64,000 nt of DNA from Cinclus cinclus (GCF_963662255.1 NC_085072.1:2484001-2548000); one strand, 5' to 3'; positions 46,225-56,271 are shown, numbered from the stretch's first letter. Notes: generated by a model from the letters alone, not told the origin. Translations and numbers: made by a program.

Positions 46225-48397
46225 TGGGGTTGGATCTGGGGGTGCAGGGAGCATGGCCTGGGGTTCTGGGGTGCCTGGGGCAGGACACAGGGGTGCAGGG
46301 TTGGATAGGAGGGTACAGGGGTCTATGGGGCTGGATCTGGGGGTGCACAGAGCAGGATCTGGGGACACGGGAGCTGCTCGGGGCTGGATTTGGGGACACA
46401 GGGGATGTTCAGGACCAGATCTGGGGATGCACAGAGCAGGATTTGGGGACACAGGGGATGTTCACAGCTGGATCTGGGGGCGCACAGAGCAGGATTTGGG
46501 GGCGCACAGAGCAGGATCTGCTGCCACAGGAGATGCTCAGGGCTGGATTTTGGGACACAGGATGTGCAGGGCTGGATTTGGGGGTGCACAGAGCAGGATC
46601 TGGGTGTGCACAGAACAGGATTTGGGGTGCACAGAGCAGGATTTGGGGGCGCACAGAGCAGGATCTGCTGCCACAGGAGATGCTCGGGGCTGGATTTTGG
46701 GACACAGGATGTGCAGGGCTGGATTTTGAGGCGCACAGAGCAGGATCTGGGGACACGGGAGCTGCTCGGGGCTGGATTTGGGGACACAGGGGATGTTCAG
46801 GACCAGATCTGGGGATGCACAGAGCAGGATTTGGGGACACAGGGGATGTTCACAGCTGGATCTGGGGGCGCACAGAGCAGGATTTGGGGGCGCACAGAGC
46901 AGGATCTGCTGCCACAGGAGATGCTCAGGGCTGGATTTTGGGACACAGGATGTGCAGGGCTGGATTTGGGGGTGCACAGAGCAGGATCTGGGTGTGCACA
47001 GAACAGGATTTGGGGTGCACAGAGCAGGATTTGGGGGCGCACAGAGCAGGATCTGCTGCCACAGGAGATGCTCGGGGCTGGATTTTGGGACACAGGATGT
47101 GCAGGGCTGGATTTTGAGGCGCACAGAGCAGGATCTGGGGACACGGGAGCTGCTCGGGGCTGGATTTGGGGACACAGAGGATGTTCAGGACCGGATCTGG
47201 GGATGCACAGAGCAGGATCTGGGGGCGCACAGCAGGATTTGGGGGCGCACAGAGCAGGATCTGCTGCCACAGGAGATGCTCGGGGCTGGATTTGGGGGTG
47301 CACAGAGGAGGATTTGGGGTGCACAGAGCAGGATCTGCTGCCACAGGAGATGCTCGGGGCTGGATTTGGGGGTGCACAGAGCAGGATTTTGGGCGCACAG
47401 AGCAGGATCTGGGTGTGCACAGAGCAGGATTTGGGGGCGCACAGAGCAGGATCTGCTGCCACAGGAGATGCTCGGGGCTGGATTTGGGGGCGCACAGAGG
47501 AGGATTTGGGGTGCACAGAGCAGGATCTGGGTGTGCACAGAGCAGGATTTGGGGCGCACAGAGCAGGATCTGCTGCCACAGGAGATGCTCGGGGCTGGAT
47601 TTGGGGGTGCACAGAGCAGGATTTTGGGTGCACAGAGAAGGATCTGCTGCCACAGGAGATGCTCGGGGCTGGATTTGGGGCGCACAGAGCAGGATTTGGG
47701 GTGCACAGAGCAGGATTTGGGGTGCACAGAGCAGGATCTGGGTGTGCACAGAGCAGGATTTTGGGCGCACAGAGCAGGATCTGCTGCCACAGGAGATGCT
47801 CGGGGCTGGATTTGGGGGCGCACAGAGCAGGATTTGGGGTGCACAGAGCAGGATCTGGGTGTGCACAGAGCAGGATTTGGGGCGCACAGAGCAGGATTTG
47901 GGGTGCACAGAGCAGGATCTGGGTGTGCACAGAGCAGGATTTGGGGCGCACAGAGCAGGATCTGGGTGTGCACAGAGCAGGATTTGGGGCGCACAGAGCA
48001 GGATCTGGGTGTGCACAGAGCAGGATTTGGGGCGCACAGAGCAGGATTTGGGGTGCACAGAGCAGGATTTGGGGCGCACAGAGCAGGATCTGGGTGTGCA
48101 CAGAGCAGGATTTGGGGCGCACAGAGCAGGATCTGGGTGTGCACAGAGCAGGATTTTGGGCGCACAGAGCAGGATCTGCTGCCACAGGAGATGCTCGGGG
48201 CTGGATTTGGGGGTGCACAGAGCAGGATTTTGGGCGCACAGAGCAGGATCTGCTGCCACAGGAGATGCTCGGGGCTGGATTTGGGGCGCACAGAGCAGGA
48301 TTTGGGGTGCACAGAGCAGGATCTGGGTGTGCACAGAGCAGGATTTGGGGCGCACAGAGCAGGATCTGCTGCCACAGGAGATGCTCGGGGCTGCATC
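46225..48397 (+). repeat. 2.2-kb G-rich minisatellite immediately upstream of RAB29
   Basis: Tandem units of about 21-22 bp with core GCACAGAGCAGGATTTGGGG, alternating with a 'ggatctgggtgt' variant and a longer 53-bp form containing 'ctgctgccacaggagatgct'. The left part has a higher-order period of 388 bp: 'caggatctggggacacggga' recurs at 46353, 46741 and 47129. The right part is a more homogeneous array of the short units. It is purine/G-rich on the + strand, with many GGGG runs. It lacks stop codons in several frames on both strands, giving long spurious ORFs. It ends about 120 bp before the RAB29 ATG. Confidence 0.95.
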
Positions 48398-48518
48398 CGG
48401 CGGTGCCCGGGGCTGACTCAGACGGAAAGCCGTGAACTACAGATCCCGGCAGCCCCGGGAGGTTCCGCTCTGCCCCAGCTGCCTCTCACATGACCGAGCG
48501 GGGCCGGGCCGGGCCGGG
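48398..48518 (+). promoter_or_regulatory. RAB29: RAB29 core promoter / 5' UTR
   Basis: This short unique GC-rich segment lies between the minisatellite and the ATG. It contains an AP-1-type TGACTCA at 48414-48420, a ZNF143-like ACTACAGATCCCGGCAG at 48436-48452, and TCACATGA at 48486-48493, which is the M-box/MiT-family E-box (reverse of TCATGTGA). No TATA box is seen. The CpG island continues into intron 1, to about 48990. The factor assignments are motif matches only. Confidence 0.55.
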
Positions 48519-51500
48519 ATGGGGCAGCGCGATCGGATGTTCAAGGTGCTGGTGGTGGGGGACGCCACGGTGGGAAAAACATCGCTGGTGCAGCGCTACG
48601 CCAACGACAGCTTCAACCGGCACTACAAATCCACCGTGGGAGGTGAGCCCTCCCCGGGGTCCCGGGGCGTTTTCTGGGGGTTCCAGGGGGGTTTTTTGGG
48701 GGTTCCCGTGTCCGGCACCGCGCCCGTCTCGGTGCGCATCCCGAGCCGCGCTCCTCGCCCCCCGCCCCGGGGAACTCGCCCCTCTGTCCCCGGGCTCTTG
48801 GGGGGTTCCCTGTGATTCCCTAGGGGTTTTCTGGGGGTTCCGGGGTGTTCCTGGGGGTTCCAGAGGGGTTCCCGTGTCCGGCACCGCGCCCGTCCCGGTG
48901 CGCATCCCGAGCCGCGCTCCTCGCCCCCCGCCCCGGGGAACTCGCCCCTCTGCCCCCGTCCTCCCCGGGCTCTGGGGTTGGGAATTTGGGGTAGGAACAG
49001 CCTCGCATCATCAGTGTTTTATGGGGTGTAAACTCCCAGAGCGTTTTCCCTGAGCTCCCGGGGGATTCTGTTCCTCTGCCCGGTTCGTTTGAGGTGTCCC
49101 ATCTTTCTCCCACCCCAGGAGCTCTAAACTGGATAATCGGAGTTTACAGGCTCAGCTCATCCCAGTAAAACCAGCAGCAGAGCTGGTTTGGCGTTAGTTG
49201 AAGAGCTCTGAGTCCCTGGGGAGTTCTGTTCCTCTGCCCAGCTCATTTGGGGTGTCCCATCGTTCTCCCACCCCATGGAATAACCATCCCAGGAGCTCTA
49301 AACTGGAAAATCCGAGGTTACAAACTCAGTTAATCCCAGTAAAACCAGCAGCAGCGCTGGTTTGGCATTAATTGAAGAGCCTGGGCTCGCTGCTGAAGGG
49401 TCAGCAGCACTTGGGAAGGTCTGGGAGGAGGAGGCTGGGAATGGGGCTGAGCAGGATTTGGGTTCTTTGTGTAAATGAATAACCTGGAGGGGAGCAGGAG
49501 CTGCCAAGGGTTTACCCAGGAAATCTCCCCAAGGACCCAAAATGGTGAGGGTTGAGCAGAGCTGTTTAAATCTTCTTATTCCTGGCCCAAGAATGGATGG
49601 ATTTGGGGTTGGAAAACACCAGAGAGCCACAGAGCTTTGGGCTGTGCCCGTGGTCATTCCCAGCAGGAAATGCTGCACACTGGTTTCTTGGTTTCTGGTA
49701 CCTTTTTTATTTATTATTATTTTTTTCTTTTTGTACTTTGTTCCTGGTTTTGGGTCTGGCTGCCAGTGGAGCAGGGCAGGTTTTGCCCTGCAGTGAAGCC
49801 CTGACACATCAGGATCTGAGAACAACCCCAGGGCTTCCCCTTTTTTGACTCCCTGGGCTGCTTGCAGCAAATCTGGGGTGGTTCAGCTTGGGAGGGACCT
49901 CACAGCTCCTCTCACCCCATGGGCAGGGACACCTTTCCCCATCCCAGCCCCATCCAGGCTGGGATTGTGCCTGGGCTGGTGACCCTGAGCCAGGATTCCG
50001 TGCTTGGGGCTGGGTTGGTGCTCTGGAGATGGGGAGAGGCTGTGGGGGGAGCGAGCCCACGGTGCAGAATGGCCCTGATCACCTTTCCTTTCTGGTTTTC
50101 TGGGAATTCTCCAGTGGATTTTGCACTGAAGGTGGTTCAGTGGTCGGAGTCAGAGACGGTTCGGCTGCAGCTCTGGGACATTGCAGGTGTTTTGAAGTTT
50201 TTTTTTTTAAATTCTCTTTTTTTTGGCCTTTTTTGCCTTCTTTCCCCCTTTCCTCTTCCTCTGCTTCCCCCCTTCCTTTCCCCTTTCTTTCCCCCTTCCT
50301 TTTCCTTTTTCTTCCTTTTCCTTTTCCTTCTCCTCCCCAAAAAAAAAAAAAAAAAAAAATCCCAGGAGCCTTTGGATTCCAGGAGCAGGACTGCTCTGCT
50401 TTGCTACCTCGAGCCTGCTGTAGTCATTTAAATATGTAATTAAAAATCCATCTGCAAGGAATGCATGCAGCAATTCCTGCTGAGCCTTTCCTTTCTGTTC
50501 CAGAGCCACAACAGAGGGAATGTGGAACTGGTTGGATTTGAGACTGCTCAGCTCCCAATTTTGTGTTAAAATCTAAATTTCTGGCAATGAGACACACTCT
50601 GAGGGGCAGAATTACATGAGCTGGAGTGGCACGAGGAGCTCCTGCTCCCCAAAGAGGGGCAGAGAAATGAATTTCCCAAATTTCCCTGGCACCAGGAGAG
50701 GTCTGGGCAGCAGCAGCATCTCTAAAATGGCACCTCTGGATGTGGAGCAGGGAGGAAAACAGAGCTGTGGTTTCCTCTGGTTTTGCTGCTCGGGTGCCTG
50801 GAATCCTTGAAAAGGCAACAGGAAGAGAAGTTGGCAGAGTGAGCAATGCAGCAAGAAATTAGTTTCAGTTTTGGTCCCAAAGAGGAGTTGGAGGTGTGGG
50901 CAGCAGAGGGGCCACGCTGGCACTGGGGTGCCCAGGCACACTCAGGTACACTGGGAATAATTCAAATATTGGGGCTGCCCCATCCCTGGAAGTGTCCCAG
51001 AGCACTTGGAGCACCCTGGGATAGGGGAAGATGTCCCTGCCCATGGCAGGGGGGTGGCACTGGGTGATCTTTGCTCCCTTTTAACCCAAACAAATCTGAA
51101 ATATCATCATTCTGCCATCTGAGATCACTACAGAGATACCCAGGCACAACACATCCAGTGCCTGAACTCCCACATTAATTAACCAGAGATCATTAGTGCC
51201 AGCTGCAAAAACGATGCACAAACACAATATTTCCATGAACAAACCCCAAACCCAGCAGCTGGGGGGTGTTTTCCCTGGCTCTGACCCCGCAGGGCAGGAA
51301 CGCTTCACGTCCATGACCCGGCTGTACTACAGGGAAGCCTCAGCCTGTGTGATCATGTTTGATGTCACCAACATCAGCACTTTCAGCAACAGCCAGAAGT
51401 GGAAGCAGGACCTGGACAGCAAACTGGTGCTGCCAGATGGGAGCCCTGTGCCCTGCCTGCTGCTGGCCAACAAGGTGAGCAGCCCTGGCTCCGTGGGTTT

Positions 51501-53558
51501 GTGGGTTTTGTGTGCTTTGTGTGTTTCTTTGTGGGTTTTGTGTGTGCTCCTGTATTTATTTGCATTGGTTTCTGCTTTTTAATGATGTATTTTTCCCTTC
51601 ATTTCCAAACCTCCTGTATGTTCTCCCTGTGCTCAGGTGCCCTTTCCAAATTCAGTTTGAGACTTGCCTGCCTTGGGGGATGCAGATGACTCAAAAATGG
51701 GGTGGGCGGGCAGGAAAGTGGCTTTTCTGATCCACTTCTCCACAAACTGCATTTCCATAATTATTTATTTCCCTTGATTGTTCTCAAAACTCCCTGACAG
51801 GAGGGGACAGCCGGGGGGGGATTTGGGATCTCATCCCAGGGAACAGGGACGGGAGGAGAGGGAACGGCCTCGGGCTGGGCCAGGGGAGGCTCAGGCTGGA
51901 ATTTCCTCCTGGAAAGGGCTGGAAGGGGCTGCCCAGGGAGGTTTGGAGTGCCCATCCCTGGAGGTGGCACCTGGAGGTGGCACTGAGTGCTCAGGGTGGG
52001 GATTGAGCACAACTTGGACTCCACGATCCCAGAGGGATTTTCCAGCCTCAGGGATCCTGGGATTCTGTTTCAAGGCAACAGCTTTGCCAGGATCAGGGAA
52101 ATCTGGGTGGCTGCACCCACGAAGCCAGACATTGTCTCTGCCTCTGTGTCCATCCTGATGGCATCTGTGCCACCTTTCCTGGTTGCTGAGAGCCTGGGCA
52201 GGTTTGGGATGAGGGACAGTGTTGGAAGCTCCATTCTGGGTGTGCTTGACTGAGGTGTGTCAGTAACTGAGATATCAGATAAAGAAATTGCTGCTTGCAA
52301 CATCCCAGGGAGAGCCCTGCCCCAAGACCTGGGAGCTGCCTCACACAGCCACTGAATGAACCCTCCCAGCTTCAAAATTTGGGAGAAATTCCTCACTGAA
52401 TGAACCCTCCCAGCATCAAAATTTGGTAGAAATTCCTCATTGAATGAACCCTCCCAGCTTCAAAATTTGGGAGAAATTCCTCACTGAATGAACCCTCCCA
52501 GCATCAAAATTTGGGAGAAATTCCTCACTGAATGAACCCTCCCAGCTTCAAAATTTGGGAGAAATTCCTCACTGAATGAACCCTCCCAGCTTCAAAATTT
52601 GGGAGAAATTCCTCACTGAATGAACCCTCCCAGCATCAAAATTTGGGAGAAATTCCTCACTGAATGAACCCTCCCAGCTTCAAAATTTGGGAGAAATTCC
52701 TCACTGAATGAACCCTCCCAGCATCAAAATTTGGGAGAAATTCCTCACTGAATGAACCCTCCCAGCTTCAAAATTTGGGAGAAATTCCTCCCTCTGAGAG
52801 TGGGGAGGCCCTGGCACGAGTTATCCAAAGAAATTGTGGTTGCCCCATCCCTGGAAGTGTCCCAGGCCAGGTTGGAGCAGCCTGGGACAGTGGAGATGTC
52901 CCTGCCCATGGCACTGGTGGAACTGGGGGATTTGGGGATCCAAGCCAAACCATTCTGGGATTCTGTGATCTGAAATGCCCCATTCCTGCTTTGCAGTGTG
53001 ACCTTTCCCCCTGGGCAGTGACCAGGGAAGAAGTCGATCGGTTCAGCAAAGAAAATGGATTTTCAGGCTGGGTGGAGACGTCTGTGAAGGAAAACAAGAA
53101 CATCAACGAGTCCATGAGGTAGGAACAGTGCCTGGTGATGTGTCCAAGGGTTCATTCCCTGCCCAGGGCAGTGTGGCTGCCCCTGGATCCCTGGAAGTGT
53201 CCAACACAGGGTTTGGATAGAGGGAGGTGTCCCTGCCTAAGTCCATTTACCATTCCTTATCCTGATTTTTTAGTCATTTCCTGCAGTTTTTCTCCTTCCG
53301 AGCTTCGCTTTTTATTTTTTTTTTACTTCTTTTCTGCACTGCCCAACGCTGCTGGTTAAAATAACCACCACCCCACAGAACAAACTCAGCAATGATTTGG
53401 GTTTGTTTGGTTTTGTTTATTTTTTTTTTTTTTTCCCCAGGGTTCTGATTGAGAAGATGATGTCCTCATCCACGGGAGAGGGAAGTTCTGCCTCTGCTGG
53501 GACTGGGGATTACATCAACATCAAGGAGACCTCTCCTCCAGGCTGGGCCTGCTGCTAA
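48519..53558 (+). CDS. RAB29: RAB29 (RAB7L1) small GTPase
   Basis: Five exons: 48519-48642, 50115-50186, 51293-51474, 52997-53118, 53441-53558; 205 residues (human 203), no interruptions. GTPase motifs are G1 GDATVGKT (14-21), the switch I threonine T39, G3 WDIAGQE (62-68), G4 ANKCD (124-128) and G5 ETSVK (153-157). The C-terminus GWACC supplies two cysteines for geranylgeranylation. T71 and S72, the switch II residues reported as LRRK2 phosphosites in human RAB29, are both present. RAB29 acts at the trans-Golgi and stressed lysosomes and can recruit and activate LRRK2. The start is chosen because MGQRDRMFKV aligns with the human MGSRDHLFKV; frame-open upstream sequence lacks an ATG. The exon 2 donor (gcag|gtgttt) is weak. 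Introns hold many CR1 copies and duplications. Confidence 0.96.
48703..48968 (+). repeat. 166-bp direct duplication in RAB29 intron 1
   Basis: 'cccgtgtccggcaccgcgcc' begins at 48705 and again at 48871. About 95 bp from each is nearly identical ('cgcatcccgagccgcgctcc', 'ccccgccccggggaactcgc'). They are separated by a GGGGGTTCC-rich spacer that is itself repetitive. The block lies inside the CpG island, directly after exon 1. Confidence 0.9.
49060..49381 (+). repeat. Second direct duplication in RAB29 intron 1
   Basis: Copy A at about 49060-49206 and copy B at about 49218-49381 share 'ttctgttcctctgccc', 'ggtgtcccatc', 'caggagctctaaactgga' and 'cagtaaaaccagcagcag'. Copy B has a small insertion (catggaataaccatcc). 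The copies are diverged, so this duplication is older than the preceding one. Confidence 0.88.
49869..49975 (-). mobile_element. CR1 LINE 3' fragment in RAB29 intron 1
   Basis: Antisense CR1: 'gttcagcttgggagggacct', 'ccatgggcagggacaccttt', 'agccccatccaggctggga'. It is partial and diverged, about 140 bp before exon 2. Confidence 0.75.
50196..50360 (+). repeat. Polypyrimidine tract followed by A22 in RAB29 intron 2
   Basis: Starting 10 bp after exon 2 there is about 140 bp of almost pure C/T, then about 22 A at 50338-50359. The strand switch from pyrimidine to purine gives spurious Lys- and Phe-rich frames. Confidence 0.92.
50963..51105 (+). mobile_element. CR1 LINE 3'-end fragment in RAB29 intron 2
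   Basis: Sense CR1 tail: 'gctgccccatccctggaagt', 'caccctgggataggggaaga', 'tgtccctgcccatggcaggg', ending near 'aacccaaacaaatct'. Confidence 0.87.
51784..52074 (+). mobile_element. CR1 LINE fragment in RAB29 intron 3, near-identical to 12682-12962
   Basis: Sense CR1 beginning at 'aactccctgacaggagggga' (51788) and running through 'ggaacggcctcgggctgggc' and 'gagcacaacttggactccac' to about 52074. By eye it matches the PM20D1 intron 1 copy almost base for base until the last 30 bp, and starts later in the element. Confidence 0.92.
52347..52790 (+). repeat. 44-bp tandem array (10 copies) in RAB29 intron 3
   Basis: The unit reads CACTGAATGAACCCTCCCAG, then CTTCAAAATTTGGGAGAAAT, then TCCT. Copies are spaced exactly 44 bp apart (for example 52391, 52435, 52479). 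A T/A variant (cagctt versus cagcat) alternates in most neighbours, hinting at 88-bp dimers. The last unit passes without a break into the CR1 fragment at 52786, and part of the unit (gggagaaattcct) matches CR1. Confidence 0.95.
52786..52970 (+). mobile_element. CR1 LINE 3' end in RAB29 intron 3
   Basis: Sense CR1: 'ctgagagtggggaggccctg', 'ttgtggttgccccatccctg', 'ggccaggttggagcagcctg', 'gtccctgcccatggcactgg', ending 'ccattctgggattctgtga', the typical CR1 terminus. It ends about 25 bp before exon 4. Confidence 0.92.
53155..53245 (+). mobile_element. CR1 LINE remnant in RAB29 intron 4
   Basis: Diverged sense CR1: 'gtggctgcccctggatccct', 'ggaagtgtccaacacagggt', 'aggtgtccctgcct'. Confidence 0.7.
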
Positions 53559-53581
53559 AGCCAGCACGGATGGGCTTCATC

Positions 53582-53622
53582 TCACCATCATCATCATCAC
53601 CATCATCATCACCATCTTCGTC
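53582..53622 (+). repeat. (ATC/ACC)n trinucleotide repeat in RAB29 3' UTR
   Basis: About 40 bp of imperfect CATCAT/CACCAT repeat starting 24 bp after the RAB29 stop codon. Confidence 0.9.
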
Positions 53623-54603
53623 ACCTTTCCCTAAACTCTCACTGGTTTGGGGGATTTTTTTCCCCTTGTGATTTTGAAGTTTTCTCCTGCTCAGTGACAA
53701 TTTCCTCAGCAGACACTGCTGCAGTGACTTGGAGTGAGGAATGGAAGGAAGAGGAGTGGGAAGATTTCTCTTTTTTTTTTTCACAATGGAAGCTTTGATG
53801 GAGCTCAATCCATGTCCAAGCAGTGGCTTGGATTACACTGATTTTTATTTTATTTTTTTTTTTTTTTTAAATTTTAATTTTTGAGCACTTCCTCCTCTGG
53901 CAGTGCTGGGCTGTCAGAGAGAATATTTTTAATTTTCTGCACCTTTATCCCTGCTGTGACACCCTGATCCCAGGTGGTGCCTGTGGATTCCCAGACCAAA
54001 CTGCTGCTCTGGAATGATGGATCTGTGTCCTGCAGGGACCAGCACACCCCATCAGTGCCACCACACATCCCCAGGACGTGGAGCTGCACCTGCATCAGCA
54101 CTGTGAAATTCTGGGGCTCAATTTGGGGCAGCTGCAACAGCAAAACCCTCACCCCACCCTGGGCTCTGCCTGTGGAGCAAAGACCCCAAATTTTGCTCAG
54201 GAGCTGCCAAAAAATGGGAATTTGGCTCCTGCCCTTCCCATGTCCTGCCCAGCCCCTTTCTTTTTCTGCTGCCCCTTTATTGGGGTGAGAGGGGGCTGTA
54301 AATCCCTTTGTGTGCCCCACAAGGGTTCTTTGCACTTTTTTGGGACAGCCTCCAACCCCCCCACCCCAAAACTGCTTTTGGCAATTGCTGCTCAATTGCC
54401 TTCCCACCATTCTCCTGCAGCCAGGAGGGAATTTGGGATAGGAAACAGCTCCCTAAAAAAAAAAAAAAACAACAAAAAAAAAAAAACCAAAAAAACAAAA
54501 AAAACCCCCTGCTGTTTTAGTGAGGAGGAAGAAAAGACTTTGTGGGATAAAAGGAAAGGAAGGAACCACTCCCCATTTCCCTTTGGTGCCACTTTTCCCC
54601 CCA

Positions 54604-54903
54604 CACATCCCAGATATTCGTGGTGGAAAGCAGTTCTGGCCCAAAAAAAAAAAAAAATGGAAAATTGGTATAAATTGAGGAGAATTTATAGAAAACCCAC
54701 ACTTCAGGGCTGGAGTTTTGTGTGTTTAATTCTGTTTTGTGTGTTTAATTTTACGTGTTTAATTCCCCCAGACATCCCAGATATTCGTGGTGGAAAGCAG
54801 TTCTGGCAAAAAAAAAAAAAAAAAAAAAAAAAAACGGTACAAAGTGAGGAGAATTTTTAGAAAACTCACACTTCAAGGCTGGAGTTTTGTGTGTTTAATT
54901 CTG
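54604..54903 (+). repeat. 167-bp direct duplication in the RAB29 3' region
   Basis: 'cagatattcgtggtggaaag' occurs at 54611 and 54778, each followed by an A-run (14 and 27 A), 'gaggagaatt' and 'gctggagttttgtgtgttta'. The two copies are nearly identical apart from A-run length, so the duplication looks recent. Confidence 0.92.
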
Positions 54904-54996
54904 GATTTACTATTCCATGATTCTCTGATTGTACACAGTCACCTTGCCCATGTTTTAGGTTTGTATTTCAGCAAATGGCCTTCAATAATTGTTATT

Positions 54997-55059
54997 TTTT
55001 TGTTTGTTTGGTTGGGTTTTTTTTTGTTGTTGTTGTTGGGGTTTTTTTTTTGTTTGTTT

Positions 55060-55101
<42 letters not shown>

Positions 55102-55121
55102 TTTTGTTTTGTTTTTTTTTT
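54997..55121 (+). repeat. T-rich tract with about 39 consecutive T
   Basis: A T/TG-rich stretch whose core (about 55062-55100) is uninterrupted T. It could be the reverse-strand tail of a retroposed sequence or a simple homopolymer expansion. Its length is not reliable. Confidence 0.85.
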
Positions 55122-55810
55122 ACCTCCTGGAGTGGTTAAACTGGAAAACAGGACCAGAAATTGCTGTGTCCTGGTTCCTGCTGAATTTGGACTGTTTCGC
55201 TCTGGTAAATTGTTCCTTGCCTTATATAGAGGGAGGAGCTGGTAAAAATCTGAGTTTTCATTCTCTGGAGCTGTAAAGAATTTCCAACTAAACAGCAAGG
55301 GTCAGGAAATTTAGAATTACTTGTGCTCCACTGTTTTAAAGAAAAGCTGAAATACCTGGGCTAGGGTTCTGCCGTGCAAATATTGCCAAATTTGGGGTCA
55401 GAGGTGCCTAAAAATACCCTTTTCTGCACCCTTGGTTTTGGAAGCAGGGAGGATTGGTTAGCAACAAAACTGAAGTGCCTTGCTGGATTTTACTTCATTG
55501 TTTTAAAAGAAAAAAAGAAAAAAAAAAAAAGAAAAAAATGGCTTTTTAATCCTATAAATATTTAATCCTATAAATATTTCTAGTTCTTTGTAGAACATGA
55601 GACAAGTGCCTGACTTTTTAAAGGAGCTGCCACAAAACCTAGTTAAGATTCAGGTGATATTTATTGATTTTTTTTTTTTTTTTTTTTTTTTGTACTTGCA
55701 CCTTAAAGTATTTCAGCCAAGATCTCTCCTTAGAGGTGGAAAATCCTGCCCAGCCCCACTGGCTGCTCAGAGCAGTGAAAATTCCCAATTCCTGCTCCAT
55801 CCAATTAAAA

Positions 55811-55922
55811 AATGATGGAATGGTTTGGGTGGGAGGTCCCAGCCATGGGCAGGGATATTTCCAAATTCCAATATCCCAGCCTGGCCTTGGGCACTGCCAG
55901 GGATCCAGGGGACAGCCACGTT
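55811..55922 (-). mobile_element. CR1 LINE 3' fragment downstream of RAB29
   Basis: Antisense CR1: 'gatggaatggtttgggtggg', 'agccatgggcagggatattt', 'cctggccttgggcactgcca', 'gggatccagggg'. Confidence 0.82.
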
Positions 55923-56271
55923 AAAAATAACAATTAAATAATTGTACAAGAACGAATTAAATGAATTATAATAATATAACCTGTGCCAAAATGAATTAGG
56001 AATTTTGCAGGGAAATTTTTTTCCATCATCACTTGGATTCCTCCCAGTGACTCTTTGGTGCCTGCACCTCTTCCTCCAGAAATGTCTTTAAAAATCAACC
56101 AAAAAAAAAAAAAAAACCAATAAAAGAAGGTTTTACAAAAATCTATTTCACAGCATTCCTGTGCTGCCTGTTGGTTTCCACTCCCTATGTGTGCCTTGGG
56201 TTTTTGTTTTTTTTTCCCCCTACATTTACTGTTGGTTAACATCTGAAAAAAAAAAAAGTTAAATGAACCCG

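Noticed and set aside
46390..48435. Long ORFs (up to 681 codons +, 480 codons -) across the RAB29-upstream array
   Set aside because: They are translations of a 21-22-bp minisatellite lacking stops in several frames and strands. There is no family signature, and the same peptide recurs in different frames. They are not in frame with the RAB29 start.
48432..48518. N-terminal extension of RAB29 upstream of 48519
   Set aside because: The upstream in-frame sequence has no ATG (it begins with GTG), is 5'-UTR-like and is absent from known RAB29; MGQRDRMFKV aligns with the family start.
52347..52790. Regularly spaced 44-bp repeats considered as a CRISPR-like array
   Set aside because: There are no unique spacers; units are directly adjacent, in a vertebrate intron, and connected to a CR1 element.
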